NCBI RefSeq assembly: GCF_001457815.1
Contig: NZ_LN898221.1
Span: 701,053-765,052 of the forward strand
Direction of reading: 5' to 3'
DNA length: 64,000 nt
Source: Vitreoscilla massiliensis
Lineage (GTDB): Bacteria; Pseudomonadota; Gammaproteobacteria; Burkholderiales; Neisseriaceae
Shown: positions 1 to 9,574 of the stretch, in pieces
Numbering within the stretch: position 1 is the first letter of the stretch
How the letters are laid out: the number at the start of each line of letters is the position of its first letter
Translations under genes and position numbers: made by a program
Notes under the pieces: generated by a model
What the model was told of the DNA's origin: nothing
Database searches by the model: none
What the model saw: the letters and a program-made list of their open reading frames with translations, nothing else

Positions 1-6
1 ACCTTC

Positions 7-1113
7 GTTCACTGCCGTATAGGCAGCTTAGAAAATCATGCCCCCAATATCGCGGCCAACGCCGTAGTTCACTGCCGTATAGGCAGCTTAGAAAAACAAT
101 AGGTACAGCGTTCGCAGTCATCGCGTGTTCACTGCCGTATAGGCAGCTTAGAAATGGAAAAAACTTGTCTCAATGTACCGTGACGCGTTCACTGCCGTAT
201 AGGCAGCTTAGAAATAATGCCGCGCCGATAGACACAAAAAAATGTGGTTCACTACCGTATAGGCAGCTTAGAAAGTTCAGGACGCGATGACTGCGAACGC
301 TGTACCGTTCACTGCCGTATAGGCAGCTTAGAAATTGGCCACGGTTGAAGCTGCTATCGCTGATGCGTTCACTGCCGTATAGGCAGCTTAGAAATTGAAA
401 GCATTGCTTTGCATCTTGGTGAAAGGGTTCACTGCCGTATAGGCAGCTTAGAAACTGAGTATCACAAGCGACATATGGCTGTGATAGTTCACTGCCGTAT
501 AGGCAGCTTAGAAACCGAACTGTCAGAACAAATAGGGTTGAAAAGGCGTTCACTGCCGTATAGGCAGCTTAGAAAGCCAGCCACACCACCGGCCAGCCAC
601 ACCACCGGTTCACTGCCGTATAGGCAGCTTAGAAAAGCAGTGCAGATGCCATCCTCCAAGCTGCCCTGTTCACTGCCGTATAGGCAGCTTAGAAATCAAG
701 GTGTCACCTTGTGCACTTTCACAAAATGTTCACTGCCATATAGGCAGCTTAGAAAACCAAAAGAACCTGAGCCAGAGAATCCGACCGGTTCACTGCCGTA
801 TAGGCAGCTTAGAAAACGAGCGGCTTTAAATTTGTCTGCAAACCCGAGTTCACTGCCGTATAGGCAGCTTAGAAACCAGCCAATGAAAGCCAACAAATGA
901 CAGGCTATGTTCACTGCCGTATAGGCAGCTTAGAAAATCGTCCAAAAAGTCGACTTTCCCAACGGATTGTTCACTGCCGTATAGGCAGCTTAGAAAATGT
1001 ACAAATTGAATAACGCCGCGTAACAAGCGTTCACTGCCGTATAGGCAGCTTAGAAACAAGAAGCAAAAATCAATAAAATACCATCCTGCGTTCACTGCCG
1101 TATAGGCCGCTTA
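7..1113 (+). CRISPR. Type I-F CRISPR array, leader-proximal segment (18 full repeats plus the left part of a 19th)
   Basis: The 28-nt repeat starts GTTCACTGCC and ends GCAGCTTAGAAA, with the CTGCC/GGCAG hairpin typical of subtype I-F. It recurs at 7, 67, 127, 187, 247, 307, 367, 427, 487, 548, 608, 668, 728, 788, 848, 909, 969 and 1029. A 19th copy at 1090 is broken by an insertion sequence after its 24th base. Spacers are 32 nt, three of them 33 nt. Variant repeats are at 247 (G to A), 728 (G to A) and 1090 (A to C). The hairpin orientation and the degenerate repeat at the far end (2724) place the leader, and presumably the cas1/cas2-3/csy genes, to the left of the window. Bases 1-6 are the tail of another spacer. 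Apparent open frames here (recurring FLSCLYGSE or LPYRQLR) are translation artefacts of the repeats. Confidence 0.97.
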
Positions 1114-1965
1114 GGGCGTGTTCTCATTTGGCCTTACACCAAATAAAGATACAAGCCAGTCGTAGCATGGCCTTGTAATTGCGGGCTAATTTGTCAAAAC
1201 GCGTTGCAATACCTCTGAAATGCTTCAAGCGGGCAAATGCATTTTCAACCACATAGCGTAAGCCGTATAAATAACGGCTAAATTCCGGATTACTTTTGGT
1301 GCTGTTGGATTTTCTAGGGATGACGGGAATCATTCCATGTTTTCTTGAAGATTCTCTTATCTTTTCAGAGTCATAGCCCTTATCAGCGACCAAATAATGG
1401 CCGGTTTGAACCAAGGCGATCAGCTGCGGTGCAACTTGACTGTCGTGGGTTTCGCCCCCAGTGATTTCAAAATCAAGCGGATGTCCGTTCGCGTCGACGG
1501 CCAAGTGTATTTTTGTAGTTGCGCCACCTCGTGAACGGCCAATTGCTCGAGCCTCACCACGCCTAGCTCCACTCGCATGCTGATGAGCGCGGACGTAGCT
1601 TCCGTCGATGAATACCCGTTCTGTATCCAATACGCCTCGTAGTTTAAAAAAAACTTGTCCCATAAACCCTTGATGGCCCAGCGATTAAAGCGATTGTAAG
1701 CCGTTTGCCAAGGACACAAATCTTCAGGAATATCTCGCCATGTCGCTCCAGTGCGAAGTTTCCACAAAATGGCCTCCATGATATTTTTGCTATTTTTGGA
1801 ACGGTAGCAGCCATAAAACTTCATGGTATCTTGAATTTGCAGCCAAATATCATCGGTTAAAACTCGGCGGGCCATGTTAAAACTTTTATCAAATAAACAT
1901 ATATTTCATTCTATAACATAAGTTTTAGGAGTGGCTTATTTCAGATTTGAAATGAGAACACGCCC
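1114..1965 (-). mobile_element. IS5-family insertion sequence (IS427-like), copy 1, inside a CRISPR repeat
   Basis: This 852-bp element has 16-bp terminal inverted repeats (GGGCGTGTTCTCATTT at both ends). It is flanked by a 2-bp TA duplication: the repeat reads ...GCTTA on the left and TAGAAA on the right, and rejoining them with a single TA restores the 28-nt CRISPR repeat exactly. It appears identical to the copy at 33424-34275. It encodes one transposase in two overlapping frames on the minus strand, so CRISPR transcription from the left runs antisense to the transposase. Confidence 0.95.
1124..1875 (-). CDS. IS5-family transposase, made from two frames by programmed frameshift
   Basis: The upstream frame (1875 to 1420) gives the N-terminal helix-turn-helix part, starting MARRVLTDD, a DUF4096-type region. 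The downstream frame (1663 to 1124) gives the DDE catalytic part, with FIDGSY (first Asp), LVADKGYDS (second Asp) and VVENAFARLK (Glu). The frames overlap at a run of eight T on the coding strand (eight A at 1646-1653), a classic slippery site. Slippage there joins ...WDKFF to KLRGVLD and yields a protein of about 250 aa. The two-frame organisation is normal for this IS group, so the element is probably active and not a pseudogene. Confidence 0.9.
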
Positions 1966-2751
1966 TAGAAATAAATGGACGGGTTTCTGTTGAAATCTTT
2001 ACAGTTCACTGCCGTATAGGCAGCTTAGAAAAAGTGCTGTAATCGCACACGGAATAGCCGCTGGTTCACTGCCGTATAGGCAGCTTAGAAAAATTGGGAA
2101 TATAAGTACCAATATGATTACAAGTTCACTGCCGTATAGGCAGCTTAGAAATTAAGCGTTGCTAAACGCGTTGCTGAAGTTCAGTTCACTGCCGTATAGG
2201 CAGCTTAGAAATACTTGGGCTGAAATCCACGACACAAACTTGTGTTCACTGCCGTATAGGCAGCTTAGAAATGTCTGCCGAGGAGCGCCGGCCGCTGTGT
2301 GATGTTCACTGCCGTATAGGCAGCTTAGAAAAGTTGCTGCATATTGCGCAATTCTGAGCCATTGTTCACTGCCGTATAGGCAGCTTAGAAAAAGCAGGTG
2401 GCTGAAGTGCAGATATTGTCTAGGTTCACTGCCGTATAGGCAGCTTAGAAAACTCGGCCACCGTTAAAGGTTGGGTAGGGTCTGTTCACTGCCGTATAGG
2501 CAGCTTAGAAAGTGTTGGTGCTTCGCCTTGGTACAACTTGCTGGTTCACTGCCGTATAGGCAGCTTAGAAATATTTGAAAGGCTTGGCAGTAACCGACAG
2601 TCCGTTCACTGCCGTATAGGCAGCTTAGAAAAATGTCGCACTGTACGTAGTAATTTTGTATGTGTTCACTGCCGTATAGGCAGCTTAGAAATCATCCGCT
2701 CTGACCACGTCGCCGACCACGCCGTTCACTGTCAGATAGTCAATTATAGAC
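1966..2751 (+). CRISPR. Type I-F CRISPR array, leader-distal segment (12 full repeats and a degenerate terminal repeat)
   Basis: TAGAAA at 1966-1971 is the right part of the interrupted repeat. A normal 32-nt spacer (1972-2003) follows, then repeats at 2004, 2064, 2124, 2184, 2244, 2304, 2364, 2424, 2484, 2544, 2604 and 2664. A last repeat at 2724 is intact for its first 8 bases (GTTCACTG) and then degenerates, as expected for the oldest, leader-distal end. All spacers are 32 nt. Expression of this half now requires read-through of the 852-bp insertion sequence, or a promoter supplied by it. Confidence 0.96.
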
Positions 2752-2855
2752 ACAAGGCAGCAAAACCAAACCATTTCCTCTTTACAGGCCGCTTTTCTGC
2801 CCTTCACACGCTTGTGCTACAATAACGGCCTTTCTCTGTAGCCGTTGGAACCGTC

Positions 2856-3707
2856 ATGAATTCAGTGCAGCAAATCGAAGCCTTATTACCGCAGACCCAG
2901 TGTGGACAATGTGGTTTTGCTGGCTGTGCTCCGTATGCAGTGGCGCTGGACCAAGGCGTATCGGCCATCAATTTGTGCCCACCCGGTGGGCGCAGTACGA
3001 TTGCGGCCTTAGCCGAGTTGTTGCAAGTTCCGGTATTGGAGCCGGCTGATCTAGCCAAAACCGATGCGCCTAAAGTATTGGCGGTGATTGATGAAGATGT
3101 GTGCATAGGTTGTACTGCGTGCATCAAAGCCTGCCCGGTTGATGCCATCGTCGGTGCCACCAAACGCATGCACGATGTGTTGGCTTTGGAATGTACGGGT
3201 TGTGGTTTATGCGTACCACCTTGTCCTGTCGATTGCATTGATTTGGTAGCGGTCGACGATGCCTTCCTGCCACGTGTGCACCATCCGGTACACATCAGTG
3301 CCCATAAGGCGGCACAACATGCGAAACAGCGTTTTGATTTGCGCAATCAGCGCTTACTGAAACTAGAAACACGCAAACAACACGAGCGCTTGGCCAAACG
3401 CGAGGCCATGCAAGCGGCGAAAGCCTTGGCTGCCAGCGCTACCACCACAGAACCTGTAGCAAGCAAACCGGCATTTGATCCATTTGCATTAATTGCCAAA
3501 GCCACGGCCAATGCCAATGCGCAGAAAAAAGTGGAAGTGCATAACCAAGACGAGCACGTGGAAGAGCAAATACAGGCCGCTATGGATGCGGCTGCGATAC
3601 GCCAAGCCATGCGCGACATTGAATTTGGTTCGGAAACCGAGAAACAACTGGCGATTCAAATGCTGCGCGAGCAAAAAAAGCGCCGCAAGCAAAAGAAACA
3701 GGCCTAG
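2856..3707 (+). CDS. rnfB: RnfB-like iron-sulfur protein (electron transport complex subunit B), soluble form
   Basis: RnfB proteins pass electrons between ferredoxin-type donors and membrane or soluble partners through Fe-S clusters. Here Cys16, Cys19, Cys24 and Cys41 form the N-terminal 4Fe-4S motif (CGQCGFAGC...C). Two ferredoxin motifs follow around residues 85-130 ([15 protein letters not shown] and [15 protein letters not shown]). The usual N-terminal membrane helix of Rnf-complex RnfB is missing: the protein starts directly at the first cluster. The last ~130 residues are a Lys/Glu/Ala-rich, probably coiled extension. No other rnf genes are adjacent. Orphan RnfB proteins of this kind are known in Neisseria and other betaproteobacteria, so the electron acceptor cannot be inferred from context. 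A DUS-like element (2782-2792) lies just upstream. Confidence 0.88.
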   Translation: MNSVQQIEALLPQTQCGQCGFAGCAPYAVALDQGVSAINLCPPGGRSTIAALAELLQVPVLEPADLAKTDAPKVLAVIDEDVCIGCTACIKACPVDAIVGATKRMHDVLALECTGCGLCVPPCPVDCIDLVAVDDAFLPRVHHPVHISAHKAAQHAKQRFDLRNQRLLKLETRKQHERLAKREAMQAAKALAASATTTEPVASKPAFDPFALIAKATANANAQKKVEVHNQDEHVEEQIQAAMDAAAIRQAMRDIEFGSETEKQLAIQMLREQKKRRKQKKQA

Positions 3708-3708
3708 C

Positions 3709-6633
3709 CTATTCCTGCATCAGCTCTTGCAAGACTTTTTGGGTGGTGCGTTGCCATGCCACAAACAAGCCAGCGGCCATCCACTCTTCGTCTTCCTCCT
3801 CGTCCAATTCAAAGAACGACTGCTTAAATTGATGTAACAATTGCTCCAAGCGGCGTTGATATTGGGTAGACAAATTATGAATGGTGGTCACGGCTTTGAG
3901 CTTGCGTTCCAAACTCACCAAATCGGTGACTTTGATTTCCTTAATCACCGTCGCCAATGGTGCAAAATCATCGGTCAACATTTGATTGCTGTCTCTTAAG
4001 GTCAAGCGGATGTCTGTGCCTTTGAGCTCCACATTGATCAAAGACACGGCATACGCCTTAATCACGATGTAGCGCACATCTTCGGCGGTGTATTCGGGCT
4101 CGATTAAGCCATGATCATACCAATCCACCAAGCGGTGCTCGGCATGCCATTGGAAATATGCCCGTTTCACATCGTCATAGCGGTCCAAACTGTTTTGATA
4201 CACGCTGGCCATGTGCACAATGGCAGGCCAGGCTTTCATGTCCAAGTGATAAACGTTGACCAAGTCCAAATAATTGTTCAAATCCGGCGTGATTTGGATG
4301 TCACTGGATTGCAAGCCACTGGTGTACAGCATTTGCGCCAAAATCATCTGCGAATTGACGGTTTTGACCCATGCAGGCGCAAACAATTTTGAATCGGTAT
4401 GGCGCACTTGCACTTGTTGGCGTTTGGTACTGGGCAAATAGCCTTCTTCAGGCTTTTGGGTCAAACTGCTGACAAAAGTAACAAATTGTTTGAATTTGTT
4501 TTCTGGGGTTAAACGCACAGTTTCGGTTATCAAATCACTGGTTTCAGGCCGCTTATGACCGCCAGACAATTTGAAATCCAAATGATCGGCATAGGCTTCA
4601 GAAATCTTGTCCAACGAGGTTTGAAACTCCAGCTTGACCAAATAATCGGTAAACACATTGAAATTGGTGTGTTGCCAGAAAATTTCGCGCAAATGGGTTT
4701 TGAAGCGACCAACATAATTCTTGATTTCAAACGGCAGCGCAAACACTTGCTCATGCATTTTTTCGGTTTCCAAATGCACGTTCAAAGCCACTTGCTGCAT
4801 GTGGCTGTCGCGCTGATCGGACACCCACGTGCCTTTGCTGGAAATTTGCTCAATTTGATGCAAGACCTTGCTGTGCTTTTCGCGAATGTGGGTCAGCGTA
4901 TCGAAAATCTGGCTGATTTGTTCATGCAGATTTTTCAAACGCAGTTTCAAGCGTTGCAACAAACGCTCGGCAAACAACAAGGCGCTGACATGGGTGCGCT
5001 CAGTAAACGCCACATACAGATATTCGTCTAATTGCGGCAAAGACACCGAGCTGGAACTGAACAAACGCCCTTTGCCCTTGCTGACTTTTTCTTGCACATA
5101 GTTTTCGTACAATTCCAAATACTCGACCGCTTTTTTCTCATGCGAACGGCGCTCAAAATTGAACTTCACCGATTGCTGTTCCAAATAATCCAAAATCGCA
5201 ACTATCATCGCCGGCAAATCGGCCAAGCCACGGCTTTCATTCCACCATTGGCTGATCAAGGTTTTCTCTATGCCCGACACGATTTTAAATGCCAAACCAT
5301 CGACCCGATTTTCAGGCCACTCCATTTGGTAAAACTGTTGCACCCCTTTTAAGCGGAAACGCTCTTTAAAGAAATCCATGTACTTCTGTACCAAAGCCGT
5401 TCCGCGTTGCGCGGCCGGCAATTCTTCTACCGCACTGATGCGTTCGGCGCGGTTGCGCTGCCATTCCAGTTCGATTGATGTCCATTTAGGATGCAATTTG
5501 GATTGGTCATTGGTCATCAATTTGTTCAGCGTCAGGTAATCAAAGTCCAAACACCAGTCTTGCATCAATTGGTCCAGATTTTGGATGAATTGCTGTCTGA
5601 CTTCATGGTTGTCATGGGCGACATAACCGGTTTTTTCTTGCCAATTGGCATACAGCAAGGCATTTAACACCTGTTCGATAAACAGTTTTTTATAGTATTC
5701 GGTCGGATAATCAACCGATATGGCCAAACGCAACATGCCAAAACTGACGAAATTGTCTTTTTTAATCAACTGATTGTCTTCAAAATGGGCGAACTCATCC
5801 GCAAACGTTTCTTGCCACACCTGCTCTTTAACGGTGGATTTGCGCAATAAGAATCCGCTTAAACCATGCGCATCATGTTCTTCGCCATCGCTTTCAACCA
5901 TGTAACACACTTCCACCCAGTTACCATCCTCATGCAAAGGCAAGATGTTTAATAGGTTTTCTGGCATCCATGCATTGTTAAGCAAGGCATTGAACTCCAC
6001 CAAAGTGGCGTACAGGCCGGCACTTTGTATCGGAGGCAATTTGGTTTGACTGAAATTGGCCGGCAATAACAAATACACGCTTAAGCGGCAAAACAAAGAC
6101 GGATAATGTTGGCGCAATTGCACAATGACATCTGAAAGTATGGCATTGACCCACGCACTGGAGGTATCCACCAACAAATGCAAGGCCAAGCCTTCATCAT
6201 CGTATTTGGACTGCAAGCGCAAATACGCTGCATGCACATGGTAGAGGACTTGTTCTATGGTCGGCGCCAAGCTCAAGCGCAAGATGCGGCGCGGCAATTC
6301 ATCGATGTTTTCGACATCGTCTTCGATTAACTCAGTCCAATACACCTGCTCCTCGGCATCCATTTTCAGCCAGCGGTGTTCACGCAAATACAGCAAGGCG
6401 CTTTTCAAACTGGGCGCATCGACTTTGATGGTTTGGATGTTGTGCGGCGTGTCTTGGGTTTCCAACAAACCATTGTCTAACAAATACAACTCGGGTAATT
6501 CGTTTTCAGTGACGACAAAGTATTCAGCATGCAAATTGGTATCGGCATCCATGGCCGACAATTCATAGTGTTGCTGAAAATGGCGCAATTCATCTCTGGC
6601 AGCATTTCCCAATCCAATGTAAACATGGTTCAT
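3709..6633 (-). CDS. Large protein with tubulin-like features, last gene of a MoxR-DUF58-TgpA operon
   Basis: This is a 974-aa soluble protein. I see no signal peptide or membrane segment. Its N-terminus (MNHVYIGLGNAARDEL..., then MDADTN) has the layout of the bacterial tubulin-like family, which starts with a GLGGTG loop followed by a strand ending in Asp. A later stretch (LSVYLLLPANF, then SAGLYATLVEFNAL) and another (SFGMLRLAISVDYP) resemble further blocks of that family. The glycine-rich nucleotide loop expected near residues 165-180 is replaced by VDTSSAWVNA, so GTP binding is doubtful. The middle (about 540-690) is helical and coiled-coil-like, and the end is acidic (DEEEDEEW). It starts 22 bp after the transglutaminase gene and is probably co-transcribed with it. 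The family assignment is by eye and tentative. Confidence 0.45.
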   Translation of the reverse strand: MNHVYIGLGNAARDELRHFQQHYELSAMDADTNLHAEYFVVTENELPELYLLDNGLLETQDTPHNIQTIKVDAPSLKSALLYLREHRWLKMDAEEQVYWTELIEDDVENIDELPRRILRLSLAPTIEQVLYHVHAAYLRLQSKYDDEGLALHLLVDTSSAWVNAILSDVIVQLRQHYPSLFCRLSVYLLLPANFSQTKLPPIQSAGLYATLVEFNALLNNAWMPENLLNILPLHEDGNWVEVCYMVESDGEEHDAHGLSGFLLRKSTVKEQVWQETFADEFAHFEDNQLIKKDNFVSFGMLRLAISVDYPTEYYKKLFIEQVLNALLYANWQEKTGYVAHDNHEVRQQFIQNLDQLMQDWCLDFDYLTLNKLMTNDQSKLHPKWTSIELEWQRNRAERISAVEELPAAQRGTALVQKYMDFFKERFRLKGVQQFYQMEWPENRVDGLAFKIVSGIEKTLISQWWNESRGLADLPAMIVAILDYLEQQSVKFNFERRSHEKKAVEYLELYENYVQEKVSKGKGRLFSSSSVSLPQLDEYLYVAFTERTHVSALLFAERLLQRLKLRLKNLHEQISQIFDTLTHIREKHSKVLHQIEQISSKGTWVSDQRDSHMQQVALNVHLETEKMHEQVFALPFEIKNYVGRFKTHLREIFWQHTNFNVFTDYLVKLEFQTSLDKISEAYADHLDFKLSGGHKRPETSDLITETVRLTPENKFKQFVTFVSSLTQKPEEGYLPSTKRQQVQVRHTDSKLFAPAWVKTVNSQMILAQMLYTSGLQSSDIQITPDLNNYLDLVNVYHLDMKAWPAIVHMASVYQNSLDRYDDVKRAYFQWHAEHRLVDWYDHGLIEPEYTAEDVRYIVIKAYAVSLINVELKGTDIRLTLRDSNQMLTDDFAPLATVIKEIKVTDLVSLERKLKAVTTIHNLSTQYQRRLEQLLHQFKQSFFELDEEEDEEWMAAGLFVAWQRTTQKVLQELMQE

Positions 6634-6655
6634 GTTGTCTTTCCCTTAAGCATGG

Positions 6656-8620
6656 TCAGCGTTTTGTTGCTTTTAACGCCTTTTTTACTTGTCGATACCA
6701 CTGCCAGCTTTGGTCTGCTGGAGCTTGATTTTGAGCATAACGCAAGTTGTTATATTGCTGCAGTAATTTTTGCCAAGTGGGTGTCAAAAGCTGTTGCGTT
6801 TGCAACCACTGTTGCATGTCTTGTGCACCGTAATGCCAACGCTCATCGCTGTCTTCCTCGAAGAAAAACTGCTTAATCAGCATAAAGCCAGCACTCAAAG
6901 GTTCGATGCGTTGGCGGTATTGGCGTCGCCACCACCACCACACGGGCGCGATGGTCACACACAACACCACCAAAGCCACCAACAACCATTTGGTCACGGT
7001 CAAAGCACCCATACCCAAACGCGCAAACAAAGCCTGTTGGTTATCGGCATCGTAATTAACCACCCATTGCTGCCAGTAAAATTGCGAGCTGGCCATCCAC
7101 TTTTGCAAACTCGCTGGCAACATGCCTTCAACCGCACCCATCTGCTCAGGTAAAGCAGCATTTATGCCATCATCAATTCGCGTGGTCGAAACCACCGCGG
7201 TAGGATCGATGCGTACCCATGCTTGTTTGCTTGGCAACCACACTTCGGCCCAAGCATGCGCCTCTTTGCCGCGCACTTGTAAAAACTGGCCATTGTCATT
7301 GTATGTACCGCCCAAATAACCGGTTACCACCCGTGCTGGCACGCCGGCTGCGCGCATCAACACCACAAAAGAAGACGCATAGTGTTCACAAAAACCGACT
7401 TTGCTGTCGAATAAAAACTGGTCTATCTGATCGCCGTTTTGTTGCAATTTGCCCGGCGACAGACTGTAAGCAAAACCTTTGGTTTTAAAGAAATCCAAGG
7501 CCTTTGCCACCACTTCTGCCTCATCTTGACTGCTGCTGCGCCAAGTGCGGGCCAAATCACGGCTGCGCAAATTGCCATGTGCGGGCAAGCTCAACCAATG
7601 GCGTGTTTGGCCTTGGCTTAAACGCTCAGGTATGGTCGGGCTTAACACGCTTTGCAGCGCCACTTTGCGCAATTGCGCATACGGCCGTTTGGCCACAATG
7701 ACTTGGTTTTCACGCAATTGCATGCTTTCGTCCAACTGAGTCACCTGCTCCAAGGCCGGAATGTGGCCTTCAAAATCTTGCAAGGTGATTTCATAGTCCA
7801 AAGGCTTGCCGCTAATGCGCAATGCGTCCTGTAACATCGTTTGTTGCGTGGCCGCGCGCCAAGTATTGCCATCAAACTCGTTCATCACCATCACCCGCCA
7901 ATACAGCTGATTGGGTTGGGGCAAGACACCTTGCTTGAAGCTCACATTAAACGCCAACTCATTTGATTCAATGACTTGTGCCATATCGCCCATGGTCAAT
8001 TCGGTAGACACACCCGTCTTAGAGGTATTTTGTTGGGTAGGCAAACGCCACAAAGGCTCAGGAAAACGCGGCACCAGTAAAAACAAGGCCACCATCAAAG
8101 GCAAAGACAACCCCAGTGCCCACAAGGTATTGCGCCAAGCGAATTGCCACGACATGCCATTGAGCAAACACAGACTGCTGAAAATCAGCAATAAAGACAA
8201 CACCAACCAAATGCCGATTTGCAAACTTTGTTGGAACAACAGCGCCCCCGCCACCAAGAACAAAGCCGCCACCAACAACACTTGCCAATCGCGCGTGGTC
8301 TTGCCCTCAAACGATTTAATCACCGCCATCAACAGCAATAAAGATACGCCACCTTCTTGGCCGAAAATGGTTTGTAACTGCCCATACACGGCAGCCGCAG
8401 CCACAAACATCAGCACGATGTTAAGCCAAGTGGGCAAGCCGCCTATGCCCACCATCGTCAACAGCAAGCGTACCAACATCAACACCCCAAACAACAGGCT
8501 CACGCCCAAGGGCAATTGTTGCAATAAGGGCAAGGCGATCCACAACAAGGTCAATAAGGCCATCACTTGTGCGTATTTGCTTGACGGTTGTTGGGTTTGC
8601 CATTGCGATAAAATGCTCAT
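6656..8620 (-). CDS. TgpA-like membrane transglutaminase (DUF3488-transglutaminase-DUF4129 type)
   Basis: A 654-aa inner-membrane protein. About six hydrophobic segments occupy residues 15-190, then a periplasmic transglutaminase-like domain follows. Its Cys-His-Asp triad is visible in GFCEHYASSF, KEAHAWAEVW and WVRIDPT. One further membrane helix lies near residue 545 (VTKWLLVALVVLCVTI), and a cytoplasmic tail follows. In Pseudomonas, TgpA is essential and works with MoxR and DUF58 partners on the cell envelope. Its true substrate is not known. The ATG directly abuts the stop codon of the DUF58 gene (TAA then ATG), so translation is coupled. Confidence 0.9.
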   Translation of the reverse strand: MSILSQWQTQQPSSKYAQVMALLTLLWIALPLLQQLPLGVSLLFGVLMLVRLLLTMVGIGGLPTWLNIVLMFVAAAAVYGQLQTIFGQEGGVSLLLLMAVIKSFEGKTTRDWQVLLVAALFLVAGALLFQQSLQIGIWLVLSLLLIFSSLCLLNGMSWQFAWRNTLWALGLSLPLMVALFLLVPRFPEPLWRLPTQQNTSKTGVSTELTMGDMAQVIESNELAFNVSFKQGVLPQPNQLYWRVMVMNEFDGNTWRAATQQTMLQDALRISGKPLDYEITLQDFEGHIPALEQVTQLDESMQLRENQVIVAKRPYAQLRKVALQSVLSPTIPERLSQGQTRHWLSLPAHGNLRSRDLARTWRSSSQDEAEVVAKALDFFKTKGFAYSLSPGKLQQNGDQIDQFLFDSKVGFCEHYASSFVVLMRAAGVPARVVTGYLGGTYNDNGQFLQVRGKEAHAWAEVWLPSKQAWVRIDPTAVVSTTRIDDGINAALPEQMGAVEGMLPASLQKWMASSQFYWQQWVVNYDADNQQALFARLGMGALTVTKWLLVALVVLCVTIAPVWWWWRRQYRQRIEPLSAGFMLIKQFFFEEDSDERWHYGAQDMQQWLQTQQLLTPTWQKLLQQYNNLRYAQNQAPADQSWQWYRQVKKALKATKR

Positions 8621-9574
8621 TTACATCACCGCCAATGCATTCAAACACAGACTGCGCTGCTGCGACTGTGGCGTGATCACGCTGTTGGGTAATTCCAAAA
8701 TATAATGCTGTTGCTCGCTGCTGTGCATCAATACCCGATGGCACAACAGGCTCGCCAATTGGTCGGCTGAGCGAATTTGTGGATAGTCTTTGTAGGAAAT
8801 CACATCTGGACGCGAGGCCATAGGCTCTTCAAAATGCTTGCTGAGCAAACTGCCGGTTTTGGCATATTGTTTCCACGCAATGGTTTGTAAGGATTGTCCC
8901 ATTTCATACGCTTTCAAATACGCCACCTCATCGCCACCCACTTTGCGGCTGTTGCCGGCATCTTCCGCCACTTGCCGGCCTGTAACCGTGACCGTGTGGA
9001 TTTGTGGCGCTGGATAGACGATAAAAGTCTCATGGCACACACACACCACCGACACCTCTAGCAAACCAAACGGCGCCGTGCTGATCAGTTGCAACCATGG
9101 CAATTGCTCATGGCCGCGATGGCTTGTGAGCATGCTCAAGCGCGTGTGCCCACGGCCTTGGCCATGCGTATGTAAGGTATTCAAATCTTGCTTGCTCAAG
9201 CTGTGTTTGGCACCATCGTTCTCAATAAAGCGCACTATCAACATGCGCGTGCGCAAGTCTTTGGCATCTAAGGCAATATTGATATCAGCCGTGTCACCAG
9301 CAAACACTTCTTTGGGCAATTGGATGTCCAACCGCAAACCCAGCAATTGACGTATGCTGAGCAAGGCCGCCACGGCCGTGGCGCTCAAAATCCAAAACGC
9401 CAAGCCATAAGCCAAATTCACCGCGTAATTCAGCGCCGCCACCCAAGTGGCCACGGCAATCAACACCAAATTGATGCCTAATTGGGTTGGTCGTATGGAC
9501 ACATGTTGCCATGACACAGCTTCTTGCGTATCCATCAGGCTTTTTTGGCGTTTGAGTCTAGGCCACGACCACAT
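8621..9574 (-). CDS. DUF58 domain protein (vWA-like partner of MoxR)
   Basis: A 317-aa protein with two adjoining hydrophobic segments near residues 30-75 (LGINLVLIAVATWVAAL, then AFWILSATAVAALL), an immunoglobulin-like extracytoplasmic stretch and a C-terminal DUF58 core. The core signature is visible as VGGDEVAYLKAYEMGQ, followed by IAWKQYAKTGSLLSKHFEE, the usual DUF58 block with a basic residue and the RPD-type motif. The product is shorter than many DUF58 proteins (350-450 aa). It overlaps the end of the MoxR gene by 17 bp and abuts tgpA, which fits the conserved MoxR-DUF58-transglutaminase module. Confidence 0.88.
   Translation of the reverse strand: MWSWPRLKRQKSLMDTQEAVSWQHVSIRPTQLGINLVLIAVATWVAALNYAVNLAYGLAFWILSATAVAALLSIRQLLGLRLDIQLPKEVFAGDTADINIALDAKDLRTRMLIVRFIENDGAKHSLSKQDLNTLHTHGQGRGHTRLSMLTSHRGHEQLPWLQLISTAPFGLLEVSVVCVCHETFIVYPAPQIHTVTVTGRQVAEDAGNSRKVGGDEVAYLKAYEMGQSLQTIAWKQYAKTGSLLSKHFEEPMASRPDVISYKDYPQIRSADQLASLLCHRVLMHSSEQQHYILELPNSVITPQSQQRSLCLNALAVM

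Noticed and set aside
170..1095. Open frames across the CRISPR array with recurring FLSCLYGSE or LPYRQLR peptides
   Set aside because: They are translations of the 28-nt repeats and spacers, in phase only because repeat plus spacer is usually 60 nt.
1124..1875. Transposase as a frameshifted pseudogene
   Set aside because: Two overlapping frames joined at a run of eight T are the normal arrangement of this IS group, and both copies are identical.
1..2751. Self-targeting spacers against the satellite or other parts of the window
   Set aside because: I compared several spacers with the satellite by eye and found no match, but this was not an exhaustive search.
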